A stretch of DNA of 64,000 nt, taken from NCBI GenBank assembly GCA_032622095.1, contig CP136066.1:100275319-100339318 (forward strand). The letters run 5' to 3'. Below, piece by piece: positions 23,308 through 34,528 of this stretch (positions are counted from its first letter, which is position 1; each line of letters begins with the position of its first letter). The DNA comes from Siphonodentalium dalli. Its lineage: Eukaryota; Mollusca; Scaphopoda; Gadilida; Siphonodentaliidae. A model generated the notes under the pieces. The model saw nothing but the letters and a program-made list of their open reading frames with translations, searched no databases and was not told where the DNA came from. The position numbers and the translations under genes are program-made.

Positions 23308-24080
23308 CTATCTATCCATATAGCTTCTATCTTCATATTCTTTTTCTGCTTCTTCTTCAATGTATATGTATATATATCACACTTAGCACTTTGTAAATAT
23401 GGCTCATCTCGCCCGTAACATGTGAACTCTTGTCTGAGAGATTAAAGCATAGGAAAAGTGCAGAAGGATTCATATTATTTGGTGGGAAATGATCAGATAA
23501 TAATATCAAAGAGACCATTTGTTTACATATTATCTGAGGGATAAATACTCGTCAATTAGTATTTAGTAAATAAAGCGAAAGCGAAAAATGAAAATTGTGA
23601 CATTTCTTCCAATTTTTTTACTAGAAATGTGTCGCCCCTTAGTGTGAGACTGTTCTCATAATAACACGGGCGTAAGCTTTGATAAAGACTACACACACTG
23701 CTGGTCGGCCTGATTGTTGAAACAAAGACATAATTGAATTCCCTATAAATACGCTACATATTTTTGTGTAATGGATGTATACTTTATTGGTATATGTGTA
23801 GCATTTGGTGCACTACATATTGTGCGAACCAAAACTGAACATCAGGGAAGCTAAGCTTATACACTTTATAGAATATATTTCCATTTCTAATTTAACAAAT
23901 ATTGGACATGTTTGAGTCGTTGGTGGCAATTTTCACATCGAATCAGAACCGACCACTCTATTTTAGCCATCACGAAAAACTAAATTCGCTGGTTAAAGGT
24001 GAGAATTATTACCCAAACACTAGGGATGTATACTTGTTTTCATGTAATCAGATCTATAGACAGTGCAATCATACTGAATT
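23303..24080. other. Intergenic, nothing recognised beyond a weak palindrome relative
   Basis: 23482-23545 loosely resembles the palindromic element at 14137-14215. No coding motif. Confidence 0.4.
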
Positions 24081-24590
24081 TACTTACATCACATGAAACC
24101 CCTGTTGTATCATTAACAAAGCCATTACATATTTCCTTATCACTCAATAGTTATGAATTAGGTGCGTGCTATATATCACTTGTGATCGCGCCAACAAAAT
24201 GACCGCGCCGTGTCTTTACATTAATTCAGGCGGATTGATACTATCTCGAAAAGCCGCGTACGACAACAACACCAGACCATGCAAAATGACTGATTTGTTC
24301 ACTAATGTTAAATTAGACCGCTGCACTAACGAAAATAGACACAGACACAAAGGGGCAAATGGGGGGACTATATATTCCGTCGCCAGCCCTAGAGAGCGGA
24401 ATACTGTCGTATACGGTTGTGAAGAGTCTCAGCCAACGCTGTAAATGTAAAAAGCTCCAGTTTTTTCATGTGATATACAAGATCTGCATCTCGTTATGTA
24501 GGGATATAAGATTTTATGAAACTCGTTTGATAAATCTGATTCACAACTCGTCTACGACTCGTTGTGAATCAGATTTATCAAACTCAAAAA
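24081..24590 (+). repeat. Dispersed repeat family R24, copy 1, with 23-bp perfect hairpin
   Basis: Matches 58425-58840 in order: ATCACATGAAACCCCTGTTG, GCCATTACATATTTCCTTAT, CGCGCCAACAAAATGACC, GGGGGGACTATAT, TTCCGTCGCCAGCCC, TCTCAGCCAACGCTGTAAAT and ATACAAGATCT. Near its end are perfect 23-bp inverted arms at 24525-24547 and 24561-24583. Frames of 92 and 134 codons crossing it show no domain. Confidence 0.8.
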
Positions 24591-25439
24591 AGCAACAACG
24601 ATACCATGCCGTAGGATGCTATAAGGAAATGAAAAGCCACGTGCAAAAGTGTCCACTTATCAGGCCATACAATTGGAGAACAGGTGGAAATGACCCAGGG
24701 ATATTTCCTGGTGATCCCGAATGTAACAAAACATGTGATATCTTTTCTTTGAATGTTGATTGAAAAATACCATATCAACAAGTGATCATGGGAGACAATG
24801 TATGAACATTGACATTGCTTTTATTTGGTTTAAACATGTTTCATTTGTTTAGTTCATATACTGGTCACTTAGGATCGATACGTTCCAGTTTTTGTTTTAT
24901 GCATTACTTATGAAATATAAGATTATACCACTCGTGGTCAGTGTCATGTTCTATGGACATTATACATAAACTCTGTAGAAATGGTGTTGTGTTTAATGTT
25001 AAAATGTGTTGGTTGTGATGCTCCATAAAAATTGTACACATACGTTCGAGGACCGAAATGGTATATTTTCAGATAACAATCTCGGGGCCTCGTCGGGGTT
25101 AGTGCTATGCCTATACCTACCTTAGCAGTGAGTAGGAAGTCGGCGTATCATGATATCCATAAAGGGAACGATAAGTTAAACACCCGGTGTCATTATTATC
25201 CGTGCGAAGAGACTCAGATTGAATGAATGATTAAAAGCCGAGTGGGAACTATAAAAGCCGGAATGTCGGCTCGCTCTCATATCGACCGAACCGAACTCTT
25301 CGCTATACTCCGGCTGTCTGCTATTGGTCGGTGTTCGTTTCAAGTTATCTCTCTGTTGGGAAGAAATCGACAAATACTGTACTTATTGGTGACTATGTAT
25401 TCACTAAATACCTCATCCCTCATTGATCCGCGCCGTTAA
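24591..25439. other. Intergenic, nothing recognised
   Basis: No coding or RNA motif. The end grades into the minisatellite block that follows. Confidence 0.4.
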
Positions 25440-25560
25440 GTATACCTCGGTCCCGTATAATTGTGTCTTTATAAGAGTGCGACACCTCAGCCCTGCATGG
25501 GTCTATCGAAGTTAGTTCCGGTGTGGTAGGTTTACCTATATCCCTATATATGACTGTGCA
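25440..25560 (+). repeat. CCTCGGTCCCGTATGGTTG minisatellite, block 1
   Basis: Contains ACCTCGGTCCCGTATAATTG, CAGCCCTGCATGGGTCTAT, TCCGGTGTGGTAGG. Same family as 27830-28680, 29270-29640 and 30065-30290. Confidence 0.6.
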
Positions 25561-26599
25561 CTCTACAGCCTTCCACCGTTGACAATATTGCAATCAGATT
25601 ATGGTCAGCAGCACGATACTACCAAACTGTCATTATATTTCAAAATGGATTTTTTTTCTTCAAAATTTGTCTGGATTTTTTTTTTAATTTGGTACCAGCG
25701 GTTATATATTGTCACAGATTATTTAAGAACCGTCAACTTGTGTTGGAATGTATATACCCATCTACTACACTTTTATGGCATGAAAACATGCAAAATTCGC
25801 TGTTTTTCCGGTACCAAGAACTTATGTAAGATAGAACTTTTTTTTCTCTCCATGATATCATATCAGAATGTTTCTCGATTCTTTTCGAATGATAACCACC
25901 CATAAATAATTGTCTTTATTTGAGAAAGTTCAAGTCATGCATGCCTGCTGATCAATAAAACTTTGGACTGAGTTTTATGTCATAGGTCCATAGCCAAATC
26001 CCCAACTGACCATGTACTTCTAATACTGTGGCATGTTTTCAGTTGATTACTCCCTGCTTGAGTGCAATAGCCTCCATACAAACATTTTTTTTTATTGGGC
26101 TGAAATAATTGTGGCTGATTTTTCTTCATTGTAATATACATGTATGCGGGTATATACGATGTTATGTCCTCAAATTGCTTCCCGGAATGCTCTTTTGCTT
26201 AGTGATATCACGCATAACGACTACGATAATTTTGTTTTAATAGAGCAACCCTCAATTCTATAAAAAAAAAATCCAAGGTAGTCTCACCATGCAACCAATA
26301 AATTTCCAATGAGCCTACTCACTACCAAATTTCTAAACCCCTACATTAGTGGTTTCCATCGTACAAACGGCATCCTTCTAGCTTTTATTAACTTCTCACC
26401 TTTCGAAAACTTACATAGGTATGCATGAAGTACAAAACCCCCACCCCTCCACCGGTAACATCTTCCCCAAATTATAAGATATATCCCTGTATCACATCCA
26501 CCCTTCAAATCTACACCCATATAAGGAACTTGAAATATGTGTATATGTGCATGCTAATGTGCTATATGCTTCTGTTTCATTATATATTAGTAATACACT
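25561..26599. other. Intergenic, nothing recognised
   Basis: A 108-codon Phe-rich frame at 25579-25905 arises from T-runs. AATAAA near 25953 has no associated gene. Confidence 0.4.
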
Positions 26600-26760
26600 C
26601 GCCATACCCAATTGATTGCCATTAAATGTTATTGTAATACGTTGCGGGGAACAGAGGTCCGTGTAAGTTATTATAACTTGTTCTCCAATCCCCAAGATAT
26701 GTATTTCATTTTACTAAATAAATATGTTTAAATCAAATCAAATGATATTATATGATGCAA
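26600..26760 (+). mobile_element. Possible LINE 3' UTR and tail
   Basis: AGAGGTCCGTGTAAGTTATTATAACTTGT... is followed by AATAAATATG and an AAATCAAATCAAATG tandem tail. It resembles 3' ends of animal LINEs in which a poly(A)-like signal runs straight into a short tandem tail. A weaker relative (AAGTTGTCATAACTTG, CCCCAATCCC) is at about 30008-30040. No RT remnant was found upstream. Confidence 0.4.
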
Positions 26761-27230
26761 TTAGGCATTTTACTCAATAATGCGACACAAAATATGTAGC
26801 TTCTGATCGAGTCAACAAATAAGCTACATGGTGATTGGACTGTTGCGTGAAATGATTAACTATTTTAGTAGTACTTGGTACCAAAATGCCACTGAAGGGA
26901 CGGAAAAAAACGGAAATAATATTGCCAACCTCTCAAATGTTTTAAAATTCATTGTCTTATCTGCTCTTAATAATTGTTCATATTATGTATACCATGAAGA
27001 TGACGATAAATATATATGAAATTCAAGATTTTTCGCCGGCTGTCAAGATAAAATCTTTGTTGAAAATATCTTGCATTCTTTATCCTTGATGTATACAAAA
27101 GTCCGTCTGGCCCTTAAAAACCACATCTTGATGGATGTGATAAAACGTTTACTAAAAATATGTCACCTCTAATGGTGAGGCTTTCTGGAAATGAATGGCA
27201 TCGAGCAACCAATTTGGGAGTAAACATAAA

Positions 27231-27365
27231 AATGGTGACCTGGCTCGGGGGCAACATTGCGGATTGTCTCCCCGAGGAACCAATGTCTCCCGAGGCGGAG
27301 CCGAGGGAGACATTGGTTCCAAGGGGAGACTATCCGCAATGTTGCCCTCGAGCCAGGTCACCATT
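27231..27365. repeat. 135-bp GC-rich hairpin
   Basis: Arms share AATGGTGACCTGGCTCG, GGCAACATTGCGGAT and GGAACCAATGTCTCCC with reverse complements. The loop is GAGGCGGAGCCGAG-like. It is GC-richer than its surroundings. A single-strand transcript would form a strong stem. Confidence 0.85.
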
Positions 27366-27829
27366 GTTTTTATTATACCGAATAACCATGTCGGCAGTTC
27401 TGTAAATTTAATCTCTTCGTGCTTTTACTGTCTTTTTCGTCTATAAGTTTCGAAATATCATCGGGTGAAACATCCGCGAATCGCTTCGATTTGACACCGG
27501 CATCTATGATGTTTACTTTGAAGAATGCGGAAGACGTCTGAATCGTGACGATTTGGGGTTTCCGGTTTGAATGGCACGGTCAAAATACGTCATCAAATTT
27601 CGTTCGGGTACTTCCGTGAACATGTTCGGGCTCTTTCGGTCGGAGCGATAAACATTGCAAAAAATGGTGACCGGCAATGTTTCATGTGCGGGAACATTGC
27701 AATTTGTAAAATCACACCCTATGGGAAATTAAAATAGGCTTTAAATATGAGGTTTAATAAATGAATTTGGCAATTTTGACAAGCGGAAGCGCGATCCATG
27801 AATGTGCTATATAGAGGTTCGGTTCGGGA
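27366..27829. other. Intergenic, comparatively GC-rich
   Basis: No coding motif. GGTGACCGGCAATGTTTC near 27667 echoes the GGTGACC and GGCAACATTG words of the adjacent hairpin, so it may be a related fragment. Confidence 0.4.
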
Positions 27830-28680
27830 AGAATAATTGACCCTCGGTCTATGAAGTCAGGTTTGGTGTTCAAGTATGTTCCGGTGTGAAAAGTTCACGT
27901 CGGCCCTGTATGATTGTGCCGACATGAAAATGTATATAATGTGAGATTGGATGATTGGCCCGAGGTCTATATACGTGTAAGTAAGGTGACTAAGGTCCTA
28001 TGTGAACAGTATACATCGGACTTGTTTCTATATAAGAGTAAGAATCGCGGAGTGTAATAGACATCATCCTTAATAATTGGGTAAAATTATATATATCTCA
28101 TTTTGGAAATAAATCCACAATCACTGTACTTATTAGTGACTATGTTTTCACTAAATACCATAATTTCACAATCATCCCTCACTTCTTCGTTGCTTTAAGT
28201 GAACCTCGACCGGGATGATTGTGGTCAAAATAGGAGTGAGACCGGTGAAATATTCCTCGGCCCTGTCATAGGAGTGAAATCCGTGAAGTATGCCTCGGCC
28301 GTGTGCATATAGACGTTAGGTATACAGTGTGATAAGTATATGCCTCGGCCACCGGTCCCGTGTGTTGTATCCATAGGAGTGAGATCCGTGCAATATGCCT
28401 CCGCCCTGTGACTATATATAGACGTTAGGACATGTGTGATAAATACATGTATGCCTCGGTCACGCACGGTTGTGTCCACGGAAGTGAGATATGTGAAGTA
28501 TATATAGCTCGGTCCTGTGCATATAGACGTTATGACCGATGTGATCAGTATGCCTAATTGGTCCAGTACGGTTTTGTCCATTTAGGAGTGAGATCCGTGA
28601 AGTATTCCTCGGGCCTGTGTCTGTATAGAGACGCTTGGTCCGGTGTGATCAGTATTTATCTACCGTTCACTACGTCTATT
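27830..28680 (+). repeat. CCTCGGTCCCGTATGGTTG minisatellite, block 2
   Basis: Diverged ~90-bp units read GGTGTGATAAGTATGCCTCGG, then TCCCGTATGGTTGTGTCCAT, AGGAGTGAGATCCGTGAAGT, ATGCCTCGGCCCTGTG and ATATAGACGTTAGG. At least seven units are visible. Frames on both strands across it are by-products. Confidence 0.8.
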
Positions 28681-29138
28681 GACTACATACAGCATGCCTA
28701 TAATAAACGTTACGTTTATTACGTCAATGTAGCTGTATTAGGTCAACGTAGCTGTATTAGGTTAGTACTACTTTTATGACGTAATTGGATATGCAAATTG
28801 CGCAGGTAACAGGGACATCAACCGGCCTTAATGACGTCATTGTGATTTTAGAACGTTTGTATCGTGTATAATTCACTAAAATAATTCGTAAAATGATATA
28901 TGTTTTAGCTCTAAAACATCTATAAATCCTCAGAACAAGGTCTGCTTACAATAAAAGTAAAAAATGCTAACGAAATATTTCGCTCTAAGCTGCACTCCGG
29001 TTTTCCTACGTCATGAATGCTAATTGGTTTGCTTGACCTAATAAATGTAATGGCGTCATCGAAATAACGAATGTAAAACTGAGGAAAATGACAGATTTAC
29101 CTCACAAAAGGCAAGTTTTGTGCGATGGATAAATAAAA
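28681..29138. other. Spacer between minisatellite blocks
   Basis: Contains a direct repeat TACGTCAATGTAGCTGTATTAGG / TCAACGTAGCTGTATTAGG near 28718-28762 and a TGACGTCA palindrome at 28832-28839. No gene seen. Confidence 0.45.
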
Positions 29139-29258
29139 TATGTAGCTAATGTCGTCGCTTAAACTGTTTATGTCCGCTCGGTGGATTTGGCATCTATTGG
29201 GCGAGGCTCAAATCCCCCTCACGGACATAAACAATTTAAACGACGACACTAGCTACAT
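29139..29258. repeat. 120-bp hairpin
   Basis: ATGTAGCTAATGTCGTCG and AACTGTTTATGTCCG are complemented by CGGACATAAACAATT and CGACGACACTAGCTACAT, with a ~45-base loop. It interrupts the CCTCGGTCCCG minisatellite, so it may have inserted into it. Confidence 0.8.
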
Positions 29259-29269
29259 GTTATATATAT

Positions 29270-29640
29270 ATGCCCCAATCCCGGATTGTTGTGTCCATAT
29301 TGGAGTAAGATCCGTGAAGTTTTCCTCGGCCCTGTGGCTGTGGACGTTAGGACCGGTGTGATAGGTATACCTCTGTCCCGTATGGTTGTGTCCATATATA
29401 TAGTATGCGTGATATCCACGAAGTAATCATCGGCCCTGCATGGGTCTATAGAAGTCAGGTCCGGTGTAATAAGTATGCCTCGGTCCCGTATGGTTGTATC
29501 CATGGGAGGCAGGTCCGTGAAGTAAACATCGGGCCTGTGTGTATAGATATACGCCAGGCCCGGTGTGATAAGTATTGCAATCCCGCGTGGGAAGTGCATG
29601 GCTCAGTGATTGGGCGTGGTGTTGTGTGATAAGAATACGG
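29270..29640 (+). repeat. CCTCGGTCCCGTATGGTTG minisatellite, block 3
   Basis: Four or so units with TGCCTCGGTCCCGTATGGTTG-like cores and ATCGGCCCTGCATGGGTCT. Continues block 2 beyond the hairpin. Confidence 0.75.
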
Positions 29641-30064
29641 CCATATGTCTATATAAGCGAGATACGGCTTCACAACAGACTGAGTACAATATCACTGACC
29701 TCCTAAAAAGGTACACCAATAACATAAACAAATTAATATTCGCAGAAGTTCCAAAATATATAGTTGCTTTACCTATTAACAAATTTACATGTACCACGTC
29801 TGGATCACCGCGTCACGATCGCTATCGTTGTATTACTGTAAAGCTACAAATCTAACTCACGCATTTCTCCAATGTCAATAATCAATTAAATAACTCACAC
29901 ATTGAACCTGGATCTGGTAACACAAACAAATTTTTTTTACACATATTATATACCATCTTGGTATTATAATAACGTGTTGTAATTGTATGTGGAGAGTAGC
30001 TACCTAAGTTGTCATAACTTGTGCCCCAATCCCAATTGTACATTAATGATAAACTAAAATATAT
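29641..30064. other. Spacer between minisatellite blocks
   Basis: An 81-codon frame (29610-29855) has no recognised domain. AAGTTGTCATAACTTG near 30008 resembles the LINE-tail candidate at 26600-26760. Confidence 0.4.
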
Positions 30065-30290
30065 TTAAACAAAAACATAAGCGAGATCCGGTGCGGTGTG
30101 TATAGTATACCTCGTATATGAATGTATCCGTCGTACGAGAATATGCCCGCGCGATATGTTTACCTCGGTCCTGCATGGTTCTATAACAATGCGGACAGGT
30201 GTGATACATAGATGTAAGTATGCTCGGCCCACGGTGAGATCCATGCAGGAAGAGAGTACACCGGCCCAGGGTAAAGATATCTCCCTGTTT
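30065..30290 (+). repeat. CCTCGGTCCCGTATGGTTG minisatellite, block 4
   Basis: More diverged units (GAGATCCGGTGCGGTGTG, TTTACCTCGGTCCTGCATGG). Blocks 1 to 4 span about 4.9 kb and look like one array split by insertions. Confidence 0.6.
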
Positions 30291-31839
30291 GGAAGCATTC
30301 AAAATATCATGTATAATCTGTATTTACTGATTACTATGTGTGTTACTAAGTGCAGCATCGTGTATTGATCTGCAGAGTTTTACCTAAGTGTGATAACACG
30401 AACGTATTACATGCGCAAGGTCCATATGACTGATCATAACTCGCCGTTTGTTGAACTTATTATATGAACATTTCATAAGGAAACCACTCACCAATGAGTA
30501 TCTGGTAAAGAATTGGTTAATATTTCCCCTCAGAAATTACGTTATACATTATTTATATACGATAAAATGAACCACGCCGGTTTTAAGTGATGTGAAACAT
30601 TCAGATGTAAATGTTAATACTGCTGCGCAAAGTAGTTATTTCTGTAAATGAAGTATTGAAATAGCAAAATAAACCATCATTCTTACACTATATATAGACT
30701 ATTGGCAGTTACTATATATATATCCTTCTCAGAGTCGATACGGCGTGTTTATCGGGAATTGATTCGGTCGAAATGAAGGACTAAATATTATTTTTGACAG
30801 GAATCAGATCTTGAGGATTCTCTATGATATATTTATCCGGACTTCCATCAATTGTAATATCTTATCTCAGATGAATCTCTAAGATTGTTAGCTTTCCCAC
30901 GGTTCTGTAAGTATATAAATATGATAGCCTATATTTTAGTTAGTGAGAATAAATATTAGAACCAGAGCAGACGTATATTGCATCTCTCTATAGATATACT
31001 ATAGTATCAACCCTCATGACAGTATTCAATGGTGTTTCTGTTATATTTTTTTATGTTAGTTGATTTTTACGATTTTTTGTTTTTGGTACTTTTGGGTTAG
31101 CGAGTATATTATATATCTGAGTAATGAATGTTAACCTATCAAGAAATATCAGCTCACAAAGTGCTGGGGCCAATTTCACAAGCTGGATTTATATATGGTC
31201 CAAGTGGTTTATACCGGGCGATGATCACATCGAATATATCTTACATGCACCAAGATATATATGTGGTCGTCCATCGGATAGACCTCGTCGCGGTACAGTA
31301 TTAATATGCAATCGTGAGGATTTGACCAAGATCATACATTGGCCAATACATGCATATATTGCTGATCGCCGGTTGCATAAATCCTACAGTCCATGCTTGG
31401 CCGATTCCAATTATGAGCAACCGTGTGAAAGGTCATGATGGAGCGAAAATACCACTGGTGAATATTTAACGCGTTTCACAGAAACGTCCACGAGTCAGAT
31501 GTTGCCTTGGCTCTTCTTCTTCTTCGGTCTGGTCTAATTCAAAGGGCCCAGTTTTCTCTTCAAAACTCATTGTTGCGGCAGAAATATTCAGTCTGTGTCT
31601 CTATGTATACCGCTATGGGGGGGGGGAGGACATGCGGATTTTATCCAGTGAGTGTTTGAGATTTGGTCGTGACTCGGTGTTAGGGTCACATCCCCTCGAC
31701 GACAATGAATGTCGTTGTAATCGCTAATCTATACTTTCGCAGTCAAGTTGAGCCACTACCAAATAAACTTCCCGGTTTATGAAATAAACTCAGCTGGTGA
31801 GTACCGACCTGTTGTTCTACACAACGCTGTCCGCTGTTA
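30291..31839. other. Intergenic, nothing recognised
   Basis: A 104-codon frame at 31124-31438 starts with ATG but shows no domain, signal peptide or conserved motif. G-run near 31618-31627. 30446-30480 is a half-copy of the palindrome at 14137-14215. Confidence 0.4.
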
Positions 31840-32110
31840 CTTATTTTTTCCATTCTGTTCAGTTTATATATCCCCTAATTTGCAGAAGATACACTTAACA
31901 TGCATAATCGATGTGACTGTCATGGGTGAACATCACCAACTTCAACTGGGGAAATAAAATCTGATCATATATAGGTATCCCATAGCAGTTGAGTCCTAAG
32001 CAGAATGAGGTCCCCAGATGGTGAATTTTGTTATGCTAGCCCGCTGTGTGGAGTAGCATCACTAAATTCCCACTCTGGTGACCTTTATCCTGCAATATCA
32101 GACACATGTA
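31840..32110 (+). repeat. Dispersed repeat family R32, copy 1
   Basis: Shares AATCGATGTGACTG, GGGTGAACATCACCAACTTCA, AAATCTGATCAT, GCAGTTGAG and GCAGAATGAGGTCCC with 41735-41945. It contains a longer insertion between the GAGGTCCC and GGTGACC halves of the terminal hairpin. Confidence 0.75.
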
Positions 32111-32283
32111 CTCTAGTCAGGCTTGATAACATCGTGATGTCACTGTCCCGGTTTTGAATGTTCAATATCCGAAAACCTGGAATGAAAATCCTAACCCGTG
32201 AACAAGCTCCTGGCCTGTTCTTTGTTTGTTTTCGGTTTTCTAATCGTCACTCGCGTAAATCGTCTTGGTGGACAATGGATGTA

Positions 32284-32790
32284 CAATACCAATCAGAAGA
32301 AGTGGTATATTGAGGCTCGTCTTTATTGCGATATTGAGCGCGATTAATTTCGAAAGAAGCGCGATTATAGCGCAATACCAAAAATCTGTCGCTGTTATTA
32401 TCGCGAGATTGAGCGCAAAATATTGCGATATTAAGCGCGCAAAATTTCAAACAGACCCGATAATGTTATATTTATATTAGATAAAAAACTGTGCATATAA
32501 TGCACATATAGCGTACATATAGCATTTACAACTATAATTATATACAAATCTAAAAGATTGTTTCTATTTATGTAATAAACAATATAAAAGAGTCAATCAT
32601 TTGCTTTAAATACCACAATTTTAAGTGCAAGATGTCGCAATATTAAGCGCGAAATATTGCGATATTAACCGCAAAATATTGCAATAATATCGCAAGCGGC
32701 GCGTTTATGAGCGTTTCCACATACAATATTATTGCGATATTGGGCGCGAAAATAGCGCGCTTAATTTACCACTTCTTTTGACTGGTACTG
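32284..32790. mobile_element. Tc1/mariner-type MITE with GCGATATTAAGCGC subrepeats
   Basis: The right end read inward is CAGTACCAGTCAAAAGAAG (complement, from 32790). The left end is CAATACCAATCAGAAGAAG from 32284. Both are flanked outside by TA. CAGTACCAGTCAAAAG is a recognised type of Tc1-family terminus, and TA is the Tc1/mariner target. Inside, GCGATATTGAGCGCG-like words occur about ten times in both orientations. There is no transposase. Confidence 0.75.
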
Positions 32791-33174
32791 TATATACCGT
32801 CTGCGAACACACGAGGAAGCGGATTGGAAAACACCCCACGGGACGCAACCCGCATTGGCAAACTCAACGGCTCGGCCACTTCCGTTTTCACTTGGAAATA
32901 ACCTGTCCCATAAATAGGCAGCATATTTGAGTATAAGGCTACATTACTCGGCCCTGCATGCATGTAATGTGAGGATGACATTGACTCGTTGACGCATAAT
33001 TGTGGCGGGAGCAGACTTTATTCACTTTAATGCTGCACCAAACGTGATCATGCATTAAATAGTGATAATAAATAGTAATAAATATCAATAATAAGCGAAA
33101 TAACTGAGTCGCAGTCGTATTTGATTCATCCAGCTCCGTTCCGTGGTTTCAGAGATTCATCCAGACCCGGTTTC
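32791..33174. other. Intergenic, nothing recognised
   Basis: A direct repeat GATTCATCCAG...CGTGGTTT occurs twice at 33123-33182. No gene seen. Confidence 0.4.
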
Positions 33175-33296
33175 GTGGTTTTAGTGCTACCTGTCAGTTC
33201 TGGAGTAGCATTTCCATATATGGAAGTGATGAATTATTCATGAATTCCATTTATGGAATGCTACTCCAGAACTTTGACCTGTAGCACTAAAACCAC
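33175..33296. repeat. 122-bp hairpin
   Basis: GTGGTTTTAGTGCTAC, GTTCTGGAGTAGCATT and CCATA are complemented at 33245-33296. The loop is palindromic (GAATTATTCATGAATTCC). It is followed after four bases by another palindrome. Confidence 0.85.
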
Positions 33297-33300
33297 CGAG

Positions 33301-33337
33301 CTCGCGGCCATATTGGTGGATCCAATATGGCCGCGAG
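33301..33337. repeat. 37-bp perfect hairpin
   Basis: CTCGCGGCCATATTGG, loop TGGAT, then the exact complement. GCGGCCATATTGG carries the GCCAT core of YY1-like sites on both strands. Confidence 0.9.
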
Positions 33338-33566
33338 TTAGTGACAGGGCGTACGTTAGTTCGAATTTAACAGACAAGTCTCCCAGTCAGAAGACGAATT
33401 TCCCGGTAGTATATGAACATGATCAATCACGTGATTGAAATATTCCGGCAGATGTGGTGCCTATATATGGGAGAGGTTATATTTCCATGTGAAAACTGAA
33501 ATGGCGGAGCCGTTGAGATTTGATGCCCAACACATCTATTTAATTAATATAGCATGGTTTGGAGTT

Positions 33567-33671
33567 GACTATAAATACGCTAATTTAGTGCCCCGCGGGA
33601 GTGATACGTGGTTCCCGACGCGAAGCGGGGGAACTACATCACCCCTGAGGGGCCACTAAATTGGCGTAGTC
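33567..33671. repeat. 105-bp hairpin with GC-rich core
   Basis: GACTATAAATACGCTAATTTAGTG at 33567-33590 pairs with 33653-33671 (CACTAAATTGGCGTAGTC). The inner part repeats the pattern with CCCC/GGGG and GTGAT/ATCAC. Confidence 0.75.
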
Positions 33672-34084
33672 AAATACAATACACATTCTATGCATTATAT
33701 TGTATTGAACAACGTTTGTTATCCCCCAAAATCTCAGACAGAAAACAAAGATAGTGACATATTGCCCTATACTGAGGCCTAGCTTCATTTACGAATCTCG
33801 CAATTGGAAGTTGATTTGCAACGTGTTCAAGATCAAATTGAAAAGTTCTGCAGTGTTCACTCACATTATAAATATTTCAATCTGGTATATTTAGAACGAG
33901 TGGTCACAACGATGAAGGAAAATCGATTATTTATTTGCTTACCATTTAGAAATATACAAAATCAAACGAAACTATATACGGAAAAGGGGTAACACCGCTC
34001 GCCGGCAAGAAAGTCAGTGAGATACAATATTCCTATATTAATAATATTATATACCTGGCGCAGCATTCAAGATCTTGTTGATTC
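33672..34084. other. Intergenic, nothing recognised
   Basis: A 62-codon frame at 33804-33992 has no domain. No repeat match seen. Confidence 0.4.
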
Positions 34085-34235
34085 TCACATAAATGCGAGT
34101 TTCTCATATGGAGCCTCGCATATAAGGGAATGCACTGGCTTACAAGGTCGCGGTAAATATTGTTAGGCAAATACATTCTCTTGTATGTGTGAAGCTCCCT
34201 ATGGGAGACTCGCATATATAAGAGAATGCATTGGC
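34085..34235. repeat. Relative of the palindromes inside the 6.7-kb TTAA element
   Basis: ATGCGAG...CTCGCATATAAGGGAATGCACTGGC (to 34139) is followed by ACATTCTCTTGTATGTGTGAA...ACTCGCATATATAAGAGAATGCATTGGC (to 34234). It shares GCATATATAAGAGAATGCAT with 6871-6939 and 7019-7087, without the TTAACCCTTT ends. Confidence 0.7.
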
Positions 34236-34528
34236 AAAATTCAAAATTTCAGGAAGCTCCAGTCATGGAAGGGTTAACTGGCAGAGTAAAAGCGAATATA
34301 GTGCAATATAGTGGTTACAATATGGAAACAATGTGTGGTTTGTATCCGACGTCACGTGATGTGAGTTCAACGAAACAACGTTATGGATTAATGTTCCATA
34401 ATATTAGTCTGAATGCATCGACATGAAGGTCTGTCCATTTAGTGACCTAACTGTTTGGGGCATTGAAATACGAATATATAATAATACGACCTTGCCTAAA
34501 CCTGCATAACATGGTCAGAAACCCCCTT
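34236..34528. other. Short intergenic stretch
   Basis: A 66-codon chance frame only. Confidence 0.4.

Noticed and set aside
23214-23418. Tyr/Ile repeat proteins
   Set aside because: Frames through a (TA)n microsatellite.
24166-24763. Overlapping 92- and 134-codon frames as genes
   Set aside because: They lie in the dispersed repeat R24 and its hairpin. The copy at 58.4 kb does not keep the frames.
27160-27446. Paired 70-83-codon frames on both strands
   Set aside because: They are the two arms of the 135-bp hairpin read in both directions.
31124-31438. 104-codon frame as a small gene
   Set aside because: No recognisable motif and no supporting splice or promoter signals; length is plausible by chance in 64 kb.
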